Part shown: one piece after another, positions 15,588 through 24,035 of the stretch | How positions within the stretch are numbered: position 1 is the stretch's first letter | Layout: each line of letters starts with the position of its first letter | NCBI RefSeq assembly: GCF_900602065.1 | Contig: NZ_UWFN01000288.1 | Span: 62,001-126,000, forward strand | Length of the DNA: 64,000 nucleotides | DNA from: Pseudomonas viridiflava | GTDB lineage: Bacteria > Pseudomonadota > Gammaproteobacteria > Pseudomonadales > Pseudomonadaceae | Direction: 5' to 3' | Position numbers and translations under genes: made by a program | The notes under the pieces: generated by a model | The model's input: only the letters and a program-made list of their open reading frames with translations | Database searches by the model: none | What the model was told of the DNA's origin: nothing

Positions 15588-16796
15588 TTATAATCCAGGC
15601 TCGCGGGCGAGGTGGCAGTCGATTAACGCCACCGCCCATGGCCTCAGCACCAACGCTGCTTCGTTATCGATCGGTTGCAACGCACTGAAAAAGTCGGGAT
15701 CGGACAGTGCCTGTTGGCAGGTCTGTTCATCCAGCAACCTTGAACCCGTCACTCGCATCGCGTCCAGCGTAACCTCCTGAGGTTTCGCGCTCAGATTGGC
15801 CAGCCATAGTCGCACGTTACCCTGCGCGCCCTGCAACCAGCCGAAGGCAATAACCTGCGCAACGGATGCGTGAAAGCTCAGGGCCTGTTTGCCCCGCGCC
15901 CGAGCGAGACCTTTGAGCACGTGAAACACCGGCCAGTATTGATGCGTGTGTGCGACCGCGAATGGCTCATTGACCGCCCATAAGGCAATTGCGTTCACTG
16001 CGCTGACGTGTGCGGCGTGATAATGCGCCAGTGTCCAGGCGGCAGCGAGCAAGCTGGTTTGTCGGGGATCCTGATTGCTCAGGGTCAATCGTTCGCGCTT
16101 CGGGTTAGGGGTGAGTTGCCCGCCATAAGGATTGCGCCAGGCACCGATAGCACTGGTGGTGATGCGATAGGGCTTGCCTGATGCCAATTGCAAACCGGAG
16201 CGGAATACGTCGGGCAATGCCTCCAGTGACTGCACCAGTGAATAGTCGTCAGCAGCATGTACCAACGGCGAGGTGGCGTGGGTCAGGTAGTCAAAACTGT
16301 CGCTGGCCGGTCGGCAGCGGTTGAGCTCCGTGAAGAACGTCGGGAAGCCACCACCGATCAGCATCTCCGGCAAATACTCCCGCGCCAGTACCGCGACCTG
16401 ATTCGGCGTCAGGCCCTCTGGCCAGCGTCCGTCAGGTTGATAGCTCTCAAGATACGCCGCAGGCGTGAGCAGAATGCCGCGCACCGCTGCCGAGCTGCCG
16501 CGGATCCGCTCAGCCAGCGTCGAAAGCTGCGCGTGCGGCCGTTGATCGTCAACGACCACCAATAGCCACACGTCTGTAGCTGCATTGGCGCACAACTCCA
16601 AGGCGCCACGCAGTTGATCAAAAGCAGCGGCGTCACGCAGGTCCACCAGCAACTCCAGATGCGCACTATGAAGTTGCTCGATCAGCTTTACTGCGCCGTC
16701 TGTATCGTCCAGACGATTGTTGACCCACAGCCCCTGCCCTAACGCCGGAAATGGATGGTCGGCGTGGCCTGCGTAACGAACAGAAACCGCATTCAT
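15588..16796 (-). CDS. apnL: Proposed D-apionate lactonase, TIM-barrel and C-terminal beta-domain part (second ORF of a split gene)
   Basis: 402 residues. The first ~300 look like a TIM barrel (GQGLWVNNRLDD, LELLVDLRDAA, VWLLVVVDD, RGILLTPAAYL, EMLIGGGFPTFFTELNR, HATSPLVHAADD are successive strand-end loops). The last ~90 read as a beta-sandwich (QGNVRLWLANLSAKPQEVTL, ALVLRPWAVALIDC). I recognise this as the middle and C-terminal parts of ApnL, which hydrolyses D-apionolactone to D-apionate. The start ATG (16794-16796) overlaps the TGA of the upstream ORF (ATGA), so the two are translationally coupled. The open frame reaches 16883, so a frameshift within 16796-16883 would fuse them. Recognition is from memory of the family and context, not a search. 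Confidence 0.68.
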   Translation of the reverse strand: MNAVSVRYAGHADHPFPALGQGLWVNNRLDDTDGAVKLIEQLHSAHLELLVDLRDAAAFDQLRGALELCANAATDVWLLVVVDDQRPHAQLSTLAERIRGSSAAVRGILLTPAAYLESYQPDGRWPEGLTPNQVAVLAREYLPEMLIGGGFPTFFTELNRCRPASDSFDYLTHATSPLVHAADDYSLVQSLEALPDVFRSGLQLASGKPYRITTSAIGAWRNPYGGQLTPNPKRERLTLSNQDPRQTSLLAAAWTLAHYHAAHVSAVNAIALWAVNEPFAVAHTHQYWPVFHVLKGLARARGKQALSFHASVAQVIAFGWLQGAQGNVRLWLANLSAKPQEVTLDAMRVTGSRLLDEQTCQQALSDPDFFSALQPIDNEAALVLRPWAVALIDCHLAREPGL

Positions 16797-17521
16797 GCGT
16801 ACACCCCGGAGTGGTCCAGCAATGACAGGCTGATGCTTTGTTCGATAAGCTCGCCTTTGCCTAATCGATAAGGACAAGGCCACGTCAGCGGCCGGTTATA
16901 GGTCTTGAAAGAGGCGTCACACCAATTGCGCTGATCCTCCATCTCGAATACGTCACCACTGAAATCCCATTGCAGCTTAAGGCCCGACGCCGGCGAGTGA
17001 ACCAGCCGCCGGATATCAAGGAACGGCTGGCCGGGCGCAATCAGGTCGGGGAACGTACCGTGCTCAATGCTCCCGTCGCTATGGGTCACACTGACCGGGG
17101 AGTTCACTACGCCCTTCAGCGGGTGCAGCAGCATCAGACCTGCTCGACACGTCACGAAGTTCTCCAGGGCCTGCAAGCGCGCGCGCACCCAGATGCCCCG
17201 CAAGCCGACATTCATATCGACCCACCACTCCAGCAAGGGAACGCCATCGATACCGGCTACGCATCCGTCGACGATCTGTCGCCAGCCCTGATCGTCGGCA
17301 AAGGTTTCGCAAGCACGCTGATGCAAGGAATGAGTGCCCCAGAACTCGTCACGGATCACCAGGCCGACGCTGCGCAAAACTTCCGTATCACCCAGCATCA
17401 CGCCACGTAATTGGGGGCCTTGCACGCGAAAGCGAAAAGCAGCCGCTGACGTTTCCATACTCTCGACATCAGGCTGATCCGTGCCATACAGACGCAGGGA
17501 GAGCGAACTTGATGCTGCCAT
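16793..17521 (-). CDS. apnL: Proposed D-apionate lactonase, N-terminal beta-sandwich part (first ORF of a split gene)
   Basis: 242 residues, no signal peptide or membrane segment, mostly beta-strand pattern. The most striking block is FEMEDQRNWCDASFKTY followed by RPLTWPCPY (about residues 190-220), which I associate with the N-terminal domain of D-apionate lactonases. The protein ends right after a strand (EQSISLSLLD), exactly where a barrel domain should begin, and the second ORF supplies that barrel. ATG 17521 is chosen because CGGAG lies 8 bases before it; GTG 17530 is the alternative. It is the first gene of a minus-strand unit lactonase-regulator, divergent from the ABC importer. Whether the two-ORF form is natural or reflects a frameshift is open. 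Confidence 0.65.
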   Translation of the reverse strand: MAASSSLSLRLYGTDQPDVESMETSAAAFRFRVQGPQLRGVMLGDTEVLRSVGLVIRDEFWGTHSLHQRACETFADDQGWRQIVDGCVAGIDGVPLLEWWVDMNVGLRGIWVRARLQALENFVTCRAGLMLLHPLKGVVNSPVSVTHSDGSIEHGTFPDLIAPGQPFLDIRRLVHSPASGLKLQWDFSGDVFEMEDQRNWCDASFKTYNRPLTWPCPYRLGKGELIEQSISLSLLDHSGVYA

Positions 17522-17683
17522 CGGGGGCACTCCGTAGGTTCTTGTTATAGGTGCACACCGACAGATTCACGGTGGTCGGAGGCGCTCAAATTAGACTAGC
17601 AGCACTGGTATGATGATGATATATAGTGATGACAGAACCTCCTGACAAATACAAAAAAATCGCTATAAAGCGAGGAGCGTTGC
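17522..17683. promoter_or_regulatory. Divergent promoter region of the apiose locus with candidate regulator site
   Basis: Between the lactonase and the importer units. Bases 17585-17660 are AT-rich. TGGTATGATGATGATATATA starts at 17606 and shares TGGTATGAT with bases 30342-30350 in front of the other apiose operon. FadR/NanR-class regulators bind TGGTAT/ATACCA-type half sites, so this is a reasonable operator for the regulator encoded at 14830. The ribosome site of the next gene is AGGAG (17673-17677). Confidence 0.5.
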
Positions 17684-18433
17684 ATGAGCTTAGTGTCGTC
17701 TGGCAAAAACCCGACTGTATCTACGCGCAACCTGTCGGCCATCATTCTGTTGGTTACGGCGGTCGCCATATTGCTGACGACGTCGGTCCTCAATGGACCG
17801 CTGCTCAGCGTCCGCCCTCTTGACCCGCTCACCGGCAAAGTCATCTTCAACGATGCCCGCTCTGCCAACGCGCAGGGGCAAAATCAGAAATTCGCCCTCG
17901 CGAGCTTTGACGCCGAACACTACGTGGCCGAGCAATGGTCGCCTGATGTCGAAAGCGTCGTGGCAAAAAATACGGCAGATCTGGCTGAGGTACTGAACGC
18001 GATCAATCAGAACGCGAGCGAAGCCAGTAACCGTTATGCGGTGCCCCACAAGGCTCAATCAAAAAATTACATCGTCAGTGGTCGCGCTCGCGTTACAGAG
18101 GTGAACACCAAGTCGCCCATGGGGCTGCTGAGCCTGGAATTAGTCGATAGCTCACTGACCAGCACGGCAAAAATCCAGTTGCTGACCGGGCCCTTGGTCA
18201 TCAGCACCGCGTTGCGCGATGTGGCCAACAATATGTCGCTGAACAACTTCACCAATCAGACGCAATATGCGGATGTGGCCGCGGCACTCAACAAGAAGGC
18301 CCTGGCACAGGCTTATGCAGCAGCCCCGGTCGCCGGGCTGGCGGGTAAAACCATCGAATTCACCGGCGTGTTCAACCTGCAGTCGCCCTCTTCGGTACGC
18401 ATCGTGCCGATCAGCCTCAAGGTGGAGGAGTAG
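17684..18433 (+). CDS. DUF2291 family protein, partner of sugar ABC importer
   Basis: 249 residues. One hydrophobic segment near the N-terminus (residues 18-38, LSAIILLVTAVAILLTTSVL) serves as membrane anchor or uncleaved signal; the rest should be periplasmic. No lipobox cysteine is visible. VIFNDARSANA..FDAEHYVAEQWSP and NKSPMGLL-like TKSPMGLLSLEL with TGPLVISTALRDV are what I know from DUF2291 proteins, which accompany ribose-type ABC transporter operons; their role is not established. The gene starts the plus-strand importer unit and is followed after 3 bp by the ATPase gene. Most likely it assists or tunes the transporter. Confidence 0.75.
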   Translation: MSLVSSGKNPTVSTRNLSAIILLVTAVAILLTTSVLNGPLLSVRPLDPLTGKVIFNDARSANAQGQNQKFALASFDAEHYVAEQWSPDVESVVAKNTADLAEVLNAINQNASEASNRYAVPHKAQSKNYIVSGRARVTEVNTKSPMGLLSLELVDSSLTSTAKIQLLTGPLVISTALRDVANNMSLNNFTNQTQYADVAAALNKKALAQAYAAAPVAGLAGKTIEFTGVFNLQSPSSVRIVPISLKVEE

Positions 18434-18436
18434 ATC

Positions 18437-20035
18437 ATGCTGATCGCTTCTCAGATTCAATCTGCTCCGGCGTTGCGTCTGGAAATGCACGCGCGGCAAA
18501 TCAGCAAGGTCTATCAAGGCACGACCGCGCTCAAGGCTGTGGACTTCGACGTGGTGCATGGCGCAGTCAATGTGCTGATCGGCGAAAACGGAGCGGGCAA
18601 GTCAACGCTGATGAAGATTCTGGCCGGTATCGAAAAACCCACCTCCGGCCAACTGTTCAGTGGTGATCAGCCACTGACACTGAGCGATCCACGCCAGGCC
18701 ATGGCGTTGGGCATCGGCATCGTGCATCAGGAACTGAACCTGTGCCCGAACCTTAGCGTGGCGGAAAACATGTTTATCGGCAAAGAGCTGCGAGCCAGCT
18801 TTGGCCGGGTTCGCCATACCGAACAACGCCAGCTGGCTCACGCCACTTTGAAACGTATGGGCCAGGACATTGATGTCGATGCGCTGGTGCAGAACCTGAG
18901 TATCGGCAAACGGCAGATCGTCGAGATCGCCAAGGTGCTGGTCAGTGACGTGCGCGTGTTGATTCTGGATGAGCCGACTTCTTCGTTGAGCGAAGCCGAG
19001 GTCGAGATTCTGTTCTCGCTGATCAGTGAGCTGAAGCAGCAAGGCGTGTCGATCATCTACATCTCGCACCGCCTCGAAGAGCTGATCGAAATCGGCGATT
19101 ACTTCACCGTGCTGCGTGACGGCGCGCTGGTCGGCACGGGTACCCGCGACGAGGTCACCGTTGACTGGTTGGTGGAGCGCATGATTGGCCGCCAGATGAC
19201 CACCGAATTACGCGCAGGCTGTGGGCCCGAGGTTCACGAAAATCAGCCGGAAATGCTGCGGGTCAGCGACCTTGAGGTGGCCAGCGAACGAGGTTCATTG
19301 CTGCTCAACAAGGTTTCATTCAGCGTCAAACGCGGCGAAATCGTCGCGTTTTATGGACTGATGGGCGCCGGACGCACCGAACTGTTCGAAACCCTGATCG
19401 GCTTGCGCAAGGCCATTGGTGGCCAGATTCAGGTCAACGGTCACAGCCTGCCGCTGGTTCAGGACATTGCCGGGCGGATCAAGGCCGGGATTGCTCTGGT
19501 CCCGGAAGACCGCCAGAAGCTGGGCCTGGTCAGCGGTGCTTCAGTGCGCGACAACCTGTTGCTGGCCAATCTCTCCCGATATAGCCGCTTCGACGGTCTG
19601 GCAAACCCGCCCATGGATGCTGACGTCGCCCACATGATCAGCGAGCTGCACATCAAGACCGAGAACGCTGGCGTGGCCATTTCTTCACTGTCCGGAGGCA
19701 ACCAGCAGAAAGTTGTAGTGGGCAAGAATCTGCTGACCGAACCCCATGTGCTGCTGCTTGATGAGCCAACCCGCGGCATTGATATCAAGGCCCGTCGCGA
19801 GCTGTTCGACGTGCTGGACCGATTGGCAAAAAGCGGTCTGACGATCCTTTACGCGTCCAGTGATCTGAAAGAAATCCTCGGCGGCGCCGATCGCGTTCTG
19901 GTGATGTGCCAGGGCCGGATCACCGCCAACCTGCCCCGCGGACAGCTGTGCGAAGCAAGCCTTGTCGCGTTCTCACAAGTGGTACGCAAAGATTCCGCGG
20001 CGGCGCCCAACCCGAATAAGAAGGAGATCGCCTGA
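18437..20035 (+). CDS. RbsA-type sugar ABC transporter ATP-binding protein (two fused nucleotide-binding domains)
   Basis: 532 residues, slightly longer than RbsA (about 500). The first domain has Walker A GENGAGKST (residues 49-57), signature LSIGKRQIVEIAK (near 155) and Walker B LILDEPTSSLSE. The second has the usual degenerate Walker A GLMGAGRTE (near 310), signature LSGGNQQKV (near 418) and LLLDEPTRGID. This one-intact, one-degenerate arrangement is normal for the CUT2 family. It energises uptake through the permease encoded next; its stop TGA shares the A with the permease ATG (20035). By context the substrate is D-apiose. Confidence 0.93.
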   Translation: MLIASQIQSAPALRLEMHARQISKVYQGTTALKAVDFDVVHGAVNVLIGENGAGKSTLMKILAGIEKPTSGQLFSGDQPLTLSDPRQAMALGIGIVHQELNLCPNLSVAENMFIGKELRASFGRVRHTEQRQLAHATLKRMGQDIDVDALVQNLSIGKRQIVEIAKVLVSDVRVLILDEPTSSLSEAEVEILFSLISELKQQGVSIIYISHRLEELIEIGDYFTVLRDGALVGTGTRDEVTVDWLVERMIGRQMTTELRAGCGPEVHENQPEMLRVSDLEVASERGSLLLNKVSFSVKRGEIVAFYGLMGAGRTELFETLIGLRKAIGGQIQVNGHSLPLVQDIAGRIKAGIALVPEDRQKLGLVSGASVRDNLLLANLSRYSRFDGLANPPMDADVAHMISELHIKTENAGVAISSLSGGNQQKVVVGKNLLTEPHVLLLDEPTRGIDIKARRELFDVLDRLAKSGLTILYASSDLKEILGGADRVLVMCQGRITANLPRGQLCEASLVAFSQVVRKDSAAAPNPNKKEIA

Positions 20036-21135
20036 TGGCCGAGTCACTGTCACTGCATGCCCGCAAACCTCACGCGCTGAGTCTGCGTTCGCTGCCATTG
20101 CTGTTGCTCAAGCTACGCGCCTATCTGGCGTTGATGCTCCTGGTGATTCTGTTCGCCTCGATTGCGCCATCGTTTCTTTCCGCGCGCAACCTGGTGATTG
20201 TTGCCGAACAGGTCGCCGTGTTTGCCATCCTCGGTATCGGCATGACCTTCGTCATTCTGGCAGCCGGTATCGACCTGTCAGTGGGTGCAATCGCCGGGCT
20301 GGCGGCGATGGTTGCCGGTAGCCTGATCGCCGAAGGCTTGCGTCTTCCATGGCTGGGGGTCGCGGTGTTTGGCAGCATCCCGGTGGTGTGCATGGTGACT
20401 CTCGCGCTTGGCACATTGGTAGGCGCCGTCAATGGCTGGTTCATCACCCGCCTCAAAGTCACGCCGTTCATCATGACCCTGGGCATGCTCTACATGGCAC
20501 GCGGTGCTGCACAACTGGTGTCCGGCGGTGCGACTTACGGCGACCTGGGCGGTCAGGCTGAGTTGAACAACACCGGCTTTCTGCTGCTGGGCACGGCACG
20601 AGTGCTGTCGGTGCCGGTATCGATCTGGCTGATGATCATCCTGACGCTGGTCGCGGTTTACGTCAGCCGCAAAACGGTATTCGGTCGCCAGGTGTTCGCC
20701 ATTGGCGGCAATGAACGCACTGCCGAGTTATCTGGCGTGCGGGTCAACCGGGTCAAACTGGGCACCTACGCAATTTCCGGCTTCTGCGCCGCGCTGGCCG
20801 GTTTGATCATTGCTTCGCGTCTCGGTGCAGCCAACCCGGCTATCGCCACGTCTTATGAACTCAACGCTATTGCCGTCGTAGTGCTGGGCGGCGCGTCGCT
20901 GTTCGGCGGGGTCGGCACCATTGGCGGCACCATCATCGGAGCATTTGTGCTCGGGGTGCTAAGCAACGGCATGGTGTTGGTAGGGATTTCCGATTTCTGG
21001 CAAACGGTCATCACCGGCGCGGTCATTGTGCTGGCGGTGGTCGTCGACCAGTTGCAGCGGCGCGTGGAGAAATCCAGCGCTGAACGCGAGGCCAAGGCCC
21101 AGGAAGACAGGGGGAAGGCAGTCGCTAACCTTTAA
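20035..21135 (+). CDS. RbsC-type sugar ABC transporter permease
   Basis: A 366-residue inner-membrane protein with about ten hydrophobic segments. FVILAAGIDLSVGAIAGLAAM near residues 78-98 (ILAAGIDLSVG) is the CUT2 permease hallmark, and GGNERTAELSGVRV near 222 is the cytoplasmic loop that docks the ATPase. NPAIATSYELNAIAVVVLGG near 270 is also diagnostic. The 30-residue charged C-terminal tail (EKSSAEREAKAQEDRG) is longer than usual. It overlaps the ATPase stop by one base, so the two are made in equal amounts. Likely forms the D-apiose channel. Confidence 0.93.
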   Translation: MAESLSLHARKPHALSLRSLPLLLLKLRAYLALMLLVILFASIAPSFLSARNLVIVAEQVAVFAILGIGMTFVILAAGIDLSVGAIAGLAAMVAGSLIAEGLRLPWLGVAVFGSIPVVCMVTLALGTLVGAVNGWFITRLKVTPFIMTLGMLYMARGAAQLVSGGATYGDLGGQAELNNTGFLLLGTARVLSVPVSIWLMIILTLVAVYVSRKTVFGRQVFAIGGNERTAELSGVRVNRVKLGTYAISGFCAALAGLIIASRLGAANPAIATSYELNAIAVVVLGGASLFGGVGTIGGTIIGAFVLGVLSNGMVLVGISDFWQTVITGAVIVLAVVVDQLQRRVEKSSAEREAKAQEDRGKAVANL

Positions 21136-21157
21136 TCAGCAAGGGATGACAATAACA

Positions 21158-22123
21158 ATGAAAATCCGCTTCTCTCGTCAGATGTTTTCACTGGCTGCGC
21201 TGTCGCTTTCGATCTGCGCCGCCCACGCCACTGCCGCCGACTTCAAGCCTGCCGAGCATTTGATCGTGATCATCACGCCCTCGCCCAGTAACGCGTTTTA
21301 CAAGGCAGAGTCGGACACGGCAGAGGCCGCCGCGAAAAAACTCGGCTATCGGACCAAAGCCCTGGTGCATCAGGATGATCCGGATATCCAGCTGCGGCTG
21401 GTGCAAACCGCCATCGGTGACAACGCCAGCGCGATCATCCTCGACAACGCTGGCTCCGACGCGTCCATTGCGGCGGTGAAACGTGCTCAAGAGGCAAAAA
21501 TCCCGACGTTCCTGATCGACCGTGAGATCAACGCCAATGGCGTGGCAACTGCGCAGATTGTTTCCAACAATTCTCAATGTGCGACGTCGGTGGCCGAGTT
21601 TTTCGCTGATCAGGTGGGCTTCAAAGGTGAGTATGTGGAATTGACCGGGCGCACTTCGGACGTCAACGCTCACGTACGTTCCGAAGGGTTTCACCGTGTG
21701 CTGGATCAGATCCCTGACCTGAAAATGGTTTCGCAGCAATCGGCTAACTGGGACCAGACTCAGGGTTACAACGTGATGCAAACCATCATTCAGGGCAATC
21801 CGAATATCGTCGGTGTGCTGGCGGGTAACGACACTATGGCGTTGGGGGCGGCGGCCGCGTTGAAAAATGCGGGCAAGAGTGAGGTGATCGTGGTGGGCAT
21901 CGACGGTAACCCGGATGTGGTACGTCAGATCGCTGCGGATGGCCCGATCGTTGCGACCGGGCTGCAGCAGGCGACGCAAATGGCAGCCATGGCTGTGGAG
22001 CAGGCCGATCAGTTTCTGCGCACGGGTAAGACTGATAAACCCGAGAAGCAATCGGTGGATTGTGTGTTGGTGACCAAAGAGAACAGCAAGCAGGTGCGTG
22101 ATGGCGGGTTCGGGATGCGGTGA
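21158..22123 (+). CDS. RbsB-type periplasmic sugar-binding protein; proposed D-apiose binding protein
   Basis: 321 residues with a signal peptide (basic KIRFSRQ, hydrophobic MFSLAALSLSICAAHA, cleavage near ATA-ADF). The mature protein has the type I binding fold: LIVIITPSPSNAFYKAESDTAEAAAKKLGY at its start (visible as ITPSPSNAFY), NASAIILDNAG near 100, PTFLIDREI near 130 and VLAGNDTMALGAAAAL near 240, all standard for ribose-type binding proteins. AAGGGA (21142-21147) lies 10 bases before ATG 21158. Its position next to a complete apiose pathway makes D-apiose the likeliest ligand; SBPs of this class are known D-apiose binders in other bacteria. Last gene of the importer unit. Confidence 0.9.
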   Translation: MKIRFSRQMFSLAALSLSICAAHATAADFKPAEHLIVIITPSPSNAFYKAESDTAEAAAKKLGYRTKALVHQDDPDIQLRLVQTAIGDNASAIILDNAGSDASIAAVKRAQEAKIPTFLIDREINANGVATAQIVSNNSQCATSVAEFFADQVGFKGEYVELTGRTSDVNAHVRSEGFHRVLDQIPDLKMVSQQSANWDQTQGYNVMQTIIQGNPNIVGVLAGNDTMALGAAAALKNAGKSEVIVVGIDGNPDVVRQIAADGPIVATGLQQATQMAAMAVEQADQFLRTGKTDKPEKQSVDCVLVTKENSKQVRDGGFGMR

Positions 22124-22148
22124 CTGCTTCTACCCCGCCATCGGCATA

Positions 22149-22161
22149 GGTATTACATACC
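22149..22161. promoter_or_regulatory. Palindrome GGTATTACATACC after the binding-protein gene
   Basis: Perfect GGTAT-N3-ATACC palindrome 25 bases after the binding-protein stop. Its half site GGTAT equals that of the candidate regulator boxes at 17606 and 30342. No gene starts nearby, so it may be a decoy or auxiliary site, or chance. Confidence 0.3.
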
Positions 22162-22206
22162 GTTGATTTGAAGGTTGGGTACATATCCGTTGCAGCGGTA
22201 GTGGCT

Positions 22207-22475
22207 GATATTGGTTGCGCCCTTACGGCGCGTCACTTTTGGGGCCGGAAGCCGGCCCAGCCAAAAGTAACCAAAAGGCCTTTTCCCCACCACTCGGCAC
22301 CTCGCTGTCGCTCGGTGTACCCGCCCGCAGATCCTGAACCGTGGGCCGCCGCAATGGGCCATCCATGGCCCGGTGCGGCTAACCCGGCGTCCTTGCCCCT
22401 CTTCAACTCAAGAGCGCCCCACGCTTCAGAATCTGCGTTCGGCCAGCGTGGTTTAACGGGGCGCCCAAAATCAAA
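22207..22475 (+). repeat. Left arm of a long imperfect inverted repeat
   Basis: Begins ATATTGGTTGCGCCCTTACG and ends near GTTTAACGGGGCGCC (22451-22465). Blocks shared in order with the reverse complement of 22655-22896 are: the outer 35 bases, CCCCACCACT..CTCGCTGTCGCTCGG, GGCCATCCATGGCC, and CGTGGTTTAACGGGGCGCC. Differences between the arms are mostly short indels and substitutions. Non-coding; small frames across it are artefacts of GC-rich DNA. Confidence 0.75.
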
Positions 22476-22525
22476 AGCGCGGCGGCCTGACAGCCAACCT
22501 GATTTGTGAACTTACCTATCTTCTT

Positions 22526-22612
22526 CTGGAGCTGCCGAAGGCTGCGAAGCGTTGTGTCAGACAAGGCCTGTGTTGGCTGTGCTGACGTCTCGCGAACAAG
22601 TTCGCTCCTACC
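22526..22612. repeat. Half of a GTAGGAGCTGCC palindrome inside the long inverted repeat
   Basis: CTGGAGCTGCCGAAGGCTGCGAAGC matches the left arm of family A elements, but the right arm is replaced by CTCGCGAACAAGTTCGCTCCTACC, itself a small hairpin (GCGAACAAGTTCGC). This looks like a recombined palindrome located in the spacer between the two long arms. Confidence 0.6.
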
Positions 22613-22654
22613 GGTCCGAGGCGATCCTGCTGCTTTTGATCTGCTTTTGATTTT

Positions 22655-22896
22655 GACCTTAGGCGCCCCGTTAAACCACGCCGGCCGGAATTCGACATTG
22701 CTGCGTGGGGCAAACCGGCAGGGATGCCGGTTTAGCCGCCTCAGGCCATGGATGGCCGGTGGCGGCGACCCCGCGCAGCAATGTCGGATTACGGGTATGC
22801 CGAGCGACAGCGAGGCACCCAGTGGTGGGGCAAGAGCGTTTTGCTTACTTTTGCGCTCCATCAAAAGTGAGGCGCCGTAAGGGCGCAACCAATACC
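22655..22896 (-). repeat. Right arm of a long imperfect inverted repeat
   Basis: Reads as the complement of the left arm: GGCGCCCCGTTAAACCACG (22662-22680) first and CGTAAGGGCGCAACCAATA (22876-22894) last. With the left arm and spacer the structure spans about 690 bp of the 840-bp gap between the importer and dehydrogenase genes, which contains no gene. Confidence 0.75.
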
Positions 22897-22963
22897 AGCC
22901 GTTACCGAAGAGATGGATATGCACACAATGAAAGATGCGCCACTCAGAACACGAAGATAAAAA

Positions 22964-24004
22964 TCACCCCCAACGCTGCGGCCTAACGGTAGTGCCCTTT
23001 GCCGCCGACTCATACGCCGCCTCCACCAACGCCTGGGTATTGAAATTGTCACTGCCACAGGTTTCAGCGGGTGTCCCGGACCGCTGATTCACTAACCACT
23101 CCCGCTGCAGACGCAAGACACTTTCCTGAATCGCAAACCACGGCGCCTCAGCCCAGCCCGGGATGCTCGGCGTAACATCAAGCAAACGCGTCACACCCTC
23201 GGCGTGTATTTGCAGACTGAAATCGGCCAGCAACCGCAGCGAGCCTTTCTCGCCATCGATCTCCAGCAGACTCTGCGGAAACGGGTCTTTTTCAACACGC
23301 GTGGCATAGCTGAGATCCACCACACTGGTGACACCGGAATCATGGGCCAACAACAACGTGGCGACGTCCTCGCCGTTGATGACCGGATTGACCCGTCGGG
23401 TTTCGCAGGTCAGACGGCTGACATCGCCGAACAGCGCACGGGAGATATCCAGCACATGGACCCCCAGGTCTTCGATGATGAAGCGCGGAGTCTGGGCCAG
23501 ATAAGGTTGCAGGCGATACACATCGAACCCGCTACGAAAACTGATGCGACCAAAAAACGGCGTGCCGATCACACCCGAGCGCAGCTGTTCGATAGTCGCG
23601 CGGATCGCCGCCTGCCAACGGAAATTCTCATGCACGGTGAGGCTGACCCCGTGCTCGGCACAGGTATTGATCATCACTCGGGCGTCATCAAGGGTCAGCG
23701 CGAATGGCTTTTGGCAAATCACCTGAACACCGGCCAGAGCCGCCATCAACACCAGCGGTTTATGGGCAACCGGCGGTGTCACGATGTCGACGAAATCGAG
23801 TTGCAACTCATTGAGCATGACTTGCGCATCGGTGAACTGCGCTGCGCCGGGATGATGGCTGGCAAAAGCAGCCAACCGTTCGGCATCGTTGTCGCACAAA
23901 GCAACTATTTCCACGCCCTCCAGTTCCTGCCAGGCGCGCAACTGGTTAAGCGCAAAAAATCCGCAGCCGATCAAAGCGCCACGCAACGGTTTAGCGTTCG
24001 GCAT
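22964..24004 (-). CDS. apsD: Gfo/Idh/MocA-family oxidoreductase; proposed D-apiose dehydrogenase
   Basis: 346 residues. The N-terminal Rossmann fold is GALIGCGFFALNQLRAW..VEIVALCDND, with the nucleotide Asp at the end of strand 2. The usual EKP motif reads CQKPFALT (Gln for Glu), and the catalytic Asp/His segment is EDLGVHVLDISRALFG near residue 180. ApsD oxidises D-apiose to D-apionolactone with NAD+. Assignment rests on the surrounding pathway genes; other Gfo/Idh functions cannot be excluded from sequence alone. AGGAG precedes ATG 24004 by 6 bases. It is the last gene of the operon and lies behind a terminator-like hairpin. Confidence 0.8.
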   Translation of the reverse strand: MPNAKPLRGALIGCGFFALNQLRAWQELEGVEIVALCDNDAERLAAFASHHPGAAQFTDAQVMLNELQLDFVDIVTPPVAHKPLVLMAALAGVQVICQKPFALTLDDARVMINTCAEHGVSLTVHENFRWQAAIRATIEQLRSGVIGTPFFGRISFRSGFDVYRLQPYLAQTPRFIIEDLGVHVLDISRALFGDVSRLTCETRRVNPVINGEDVATLLLAHDSGVTSVVDLSYATRVEKDPFPQSLLEIDGEKGSLRLLADFSLQIHAEGVTRLLDVTPSIPGWAEAPWFAIQESVLRLQREWLVNQRSGTPAETCGSDNFNTQALVEAAYESAAKGTTVRPQRWG

Positions 24005-24035
24005 AAAAACTCCTGTTCAGCCGGATAGACAGAAA

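Noticed and set aside
22124..22963. Several small open frames of 60-170 codons
   Set aside because: They cross the long inverted repeat in all frames, lack ribosome sites and resemble no family.
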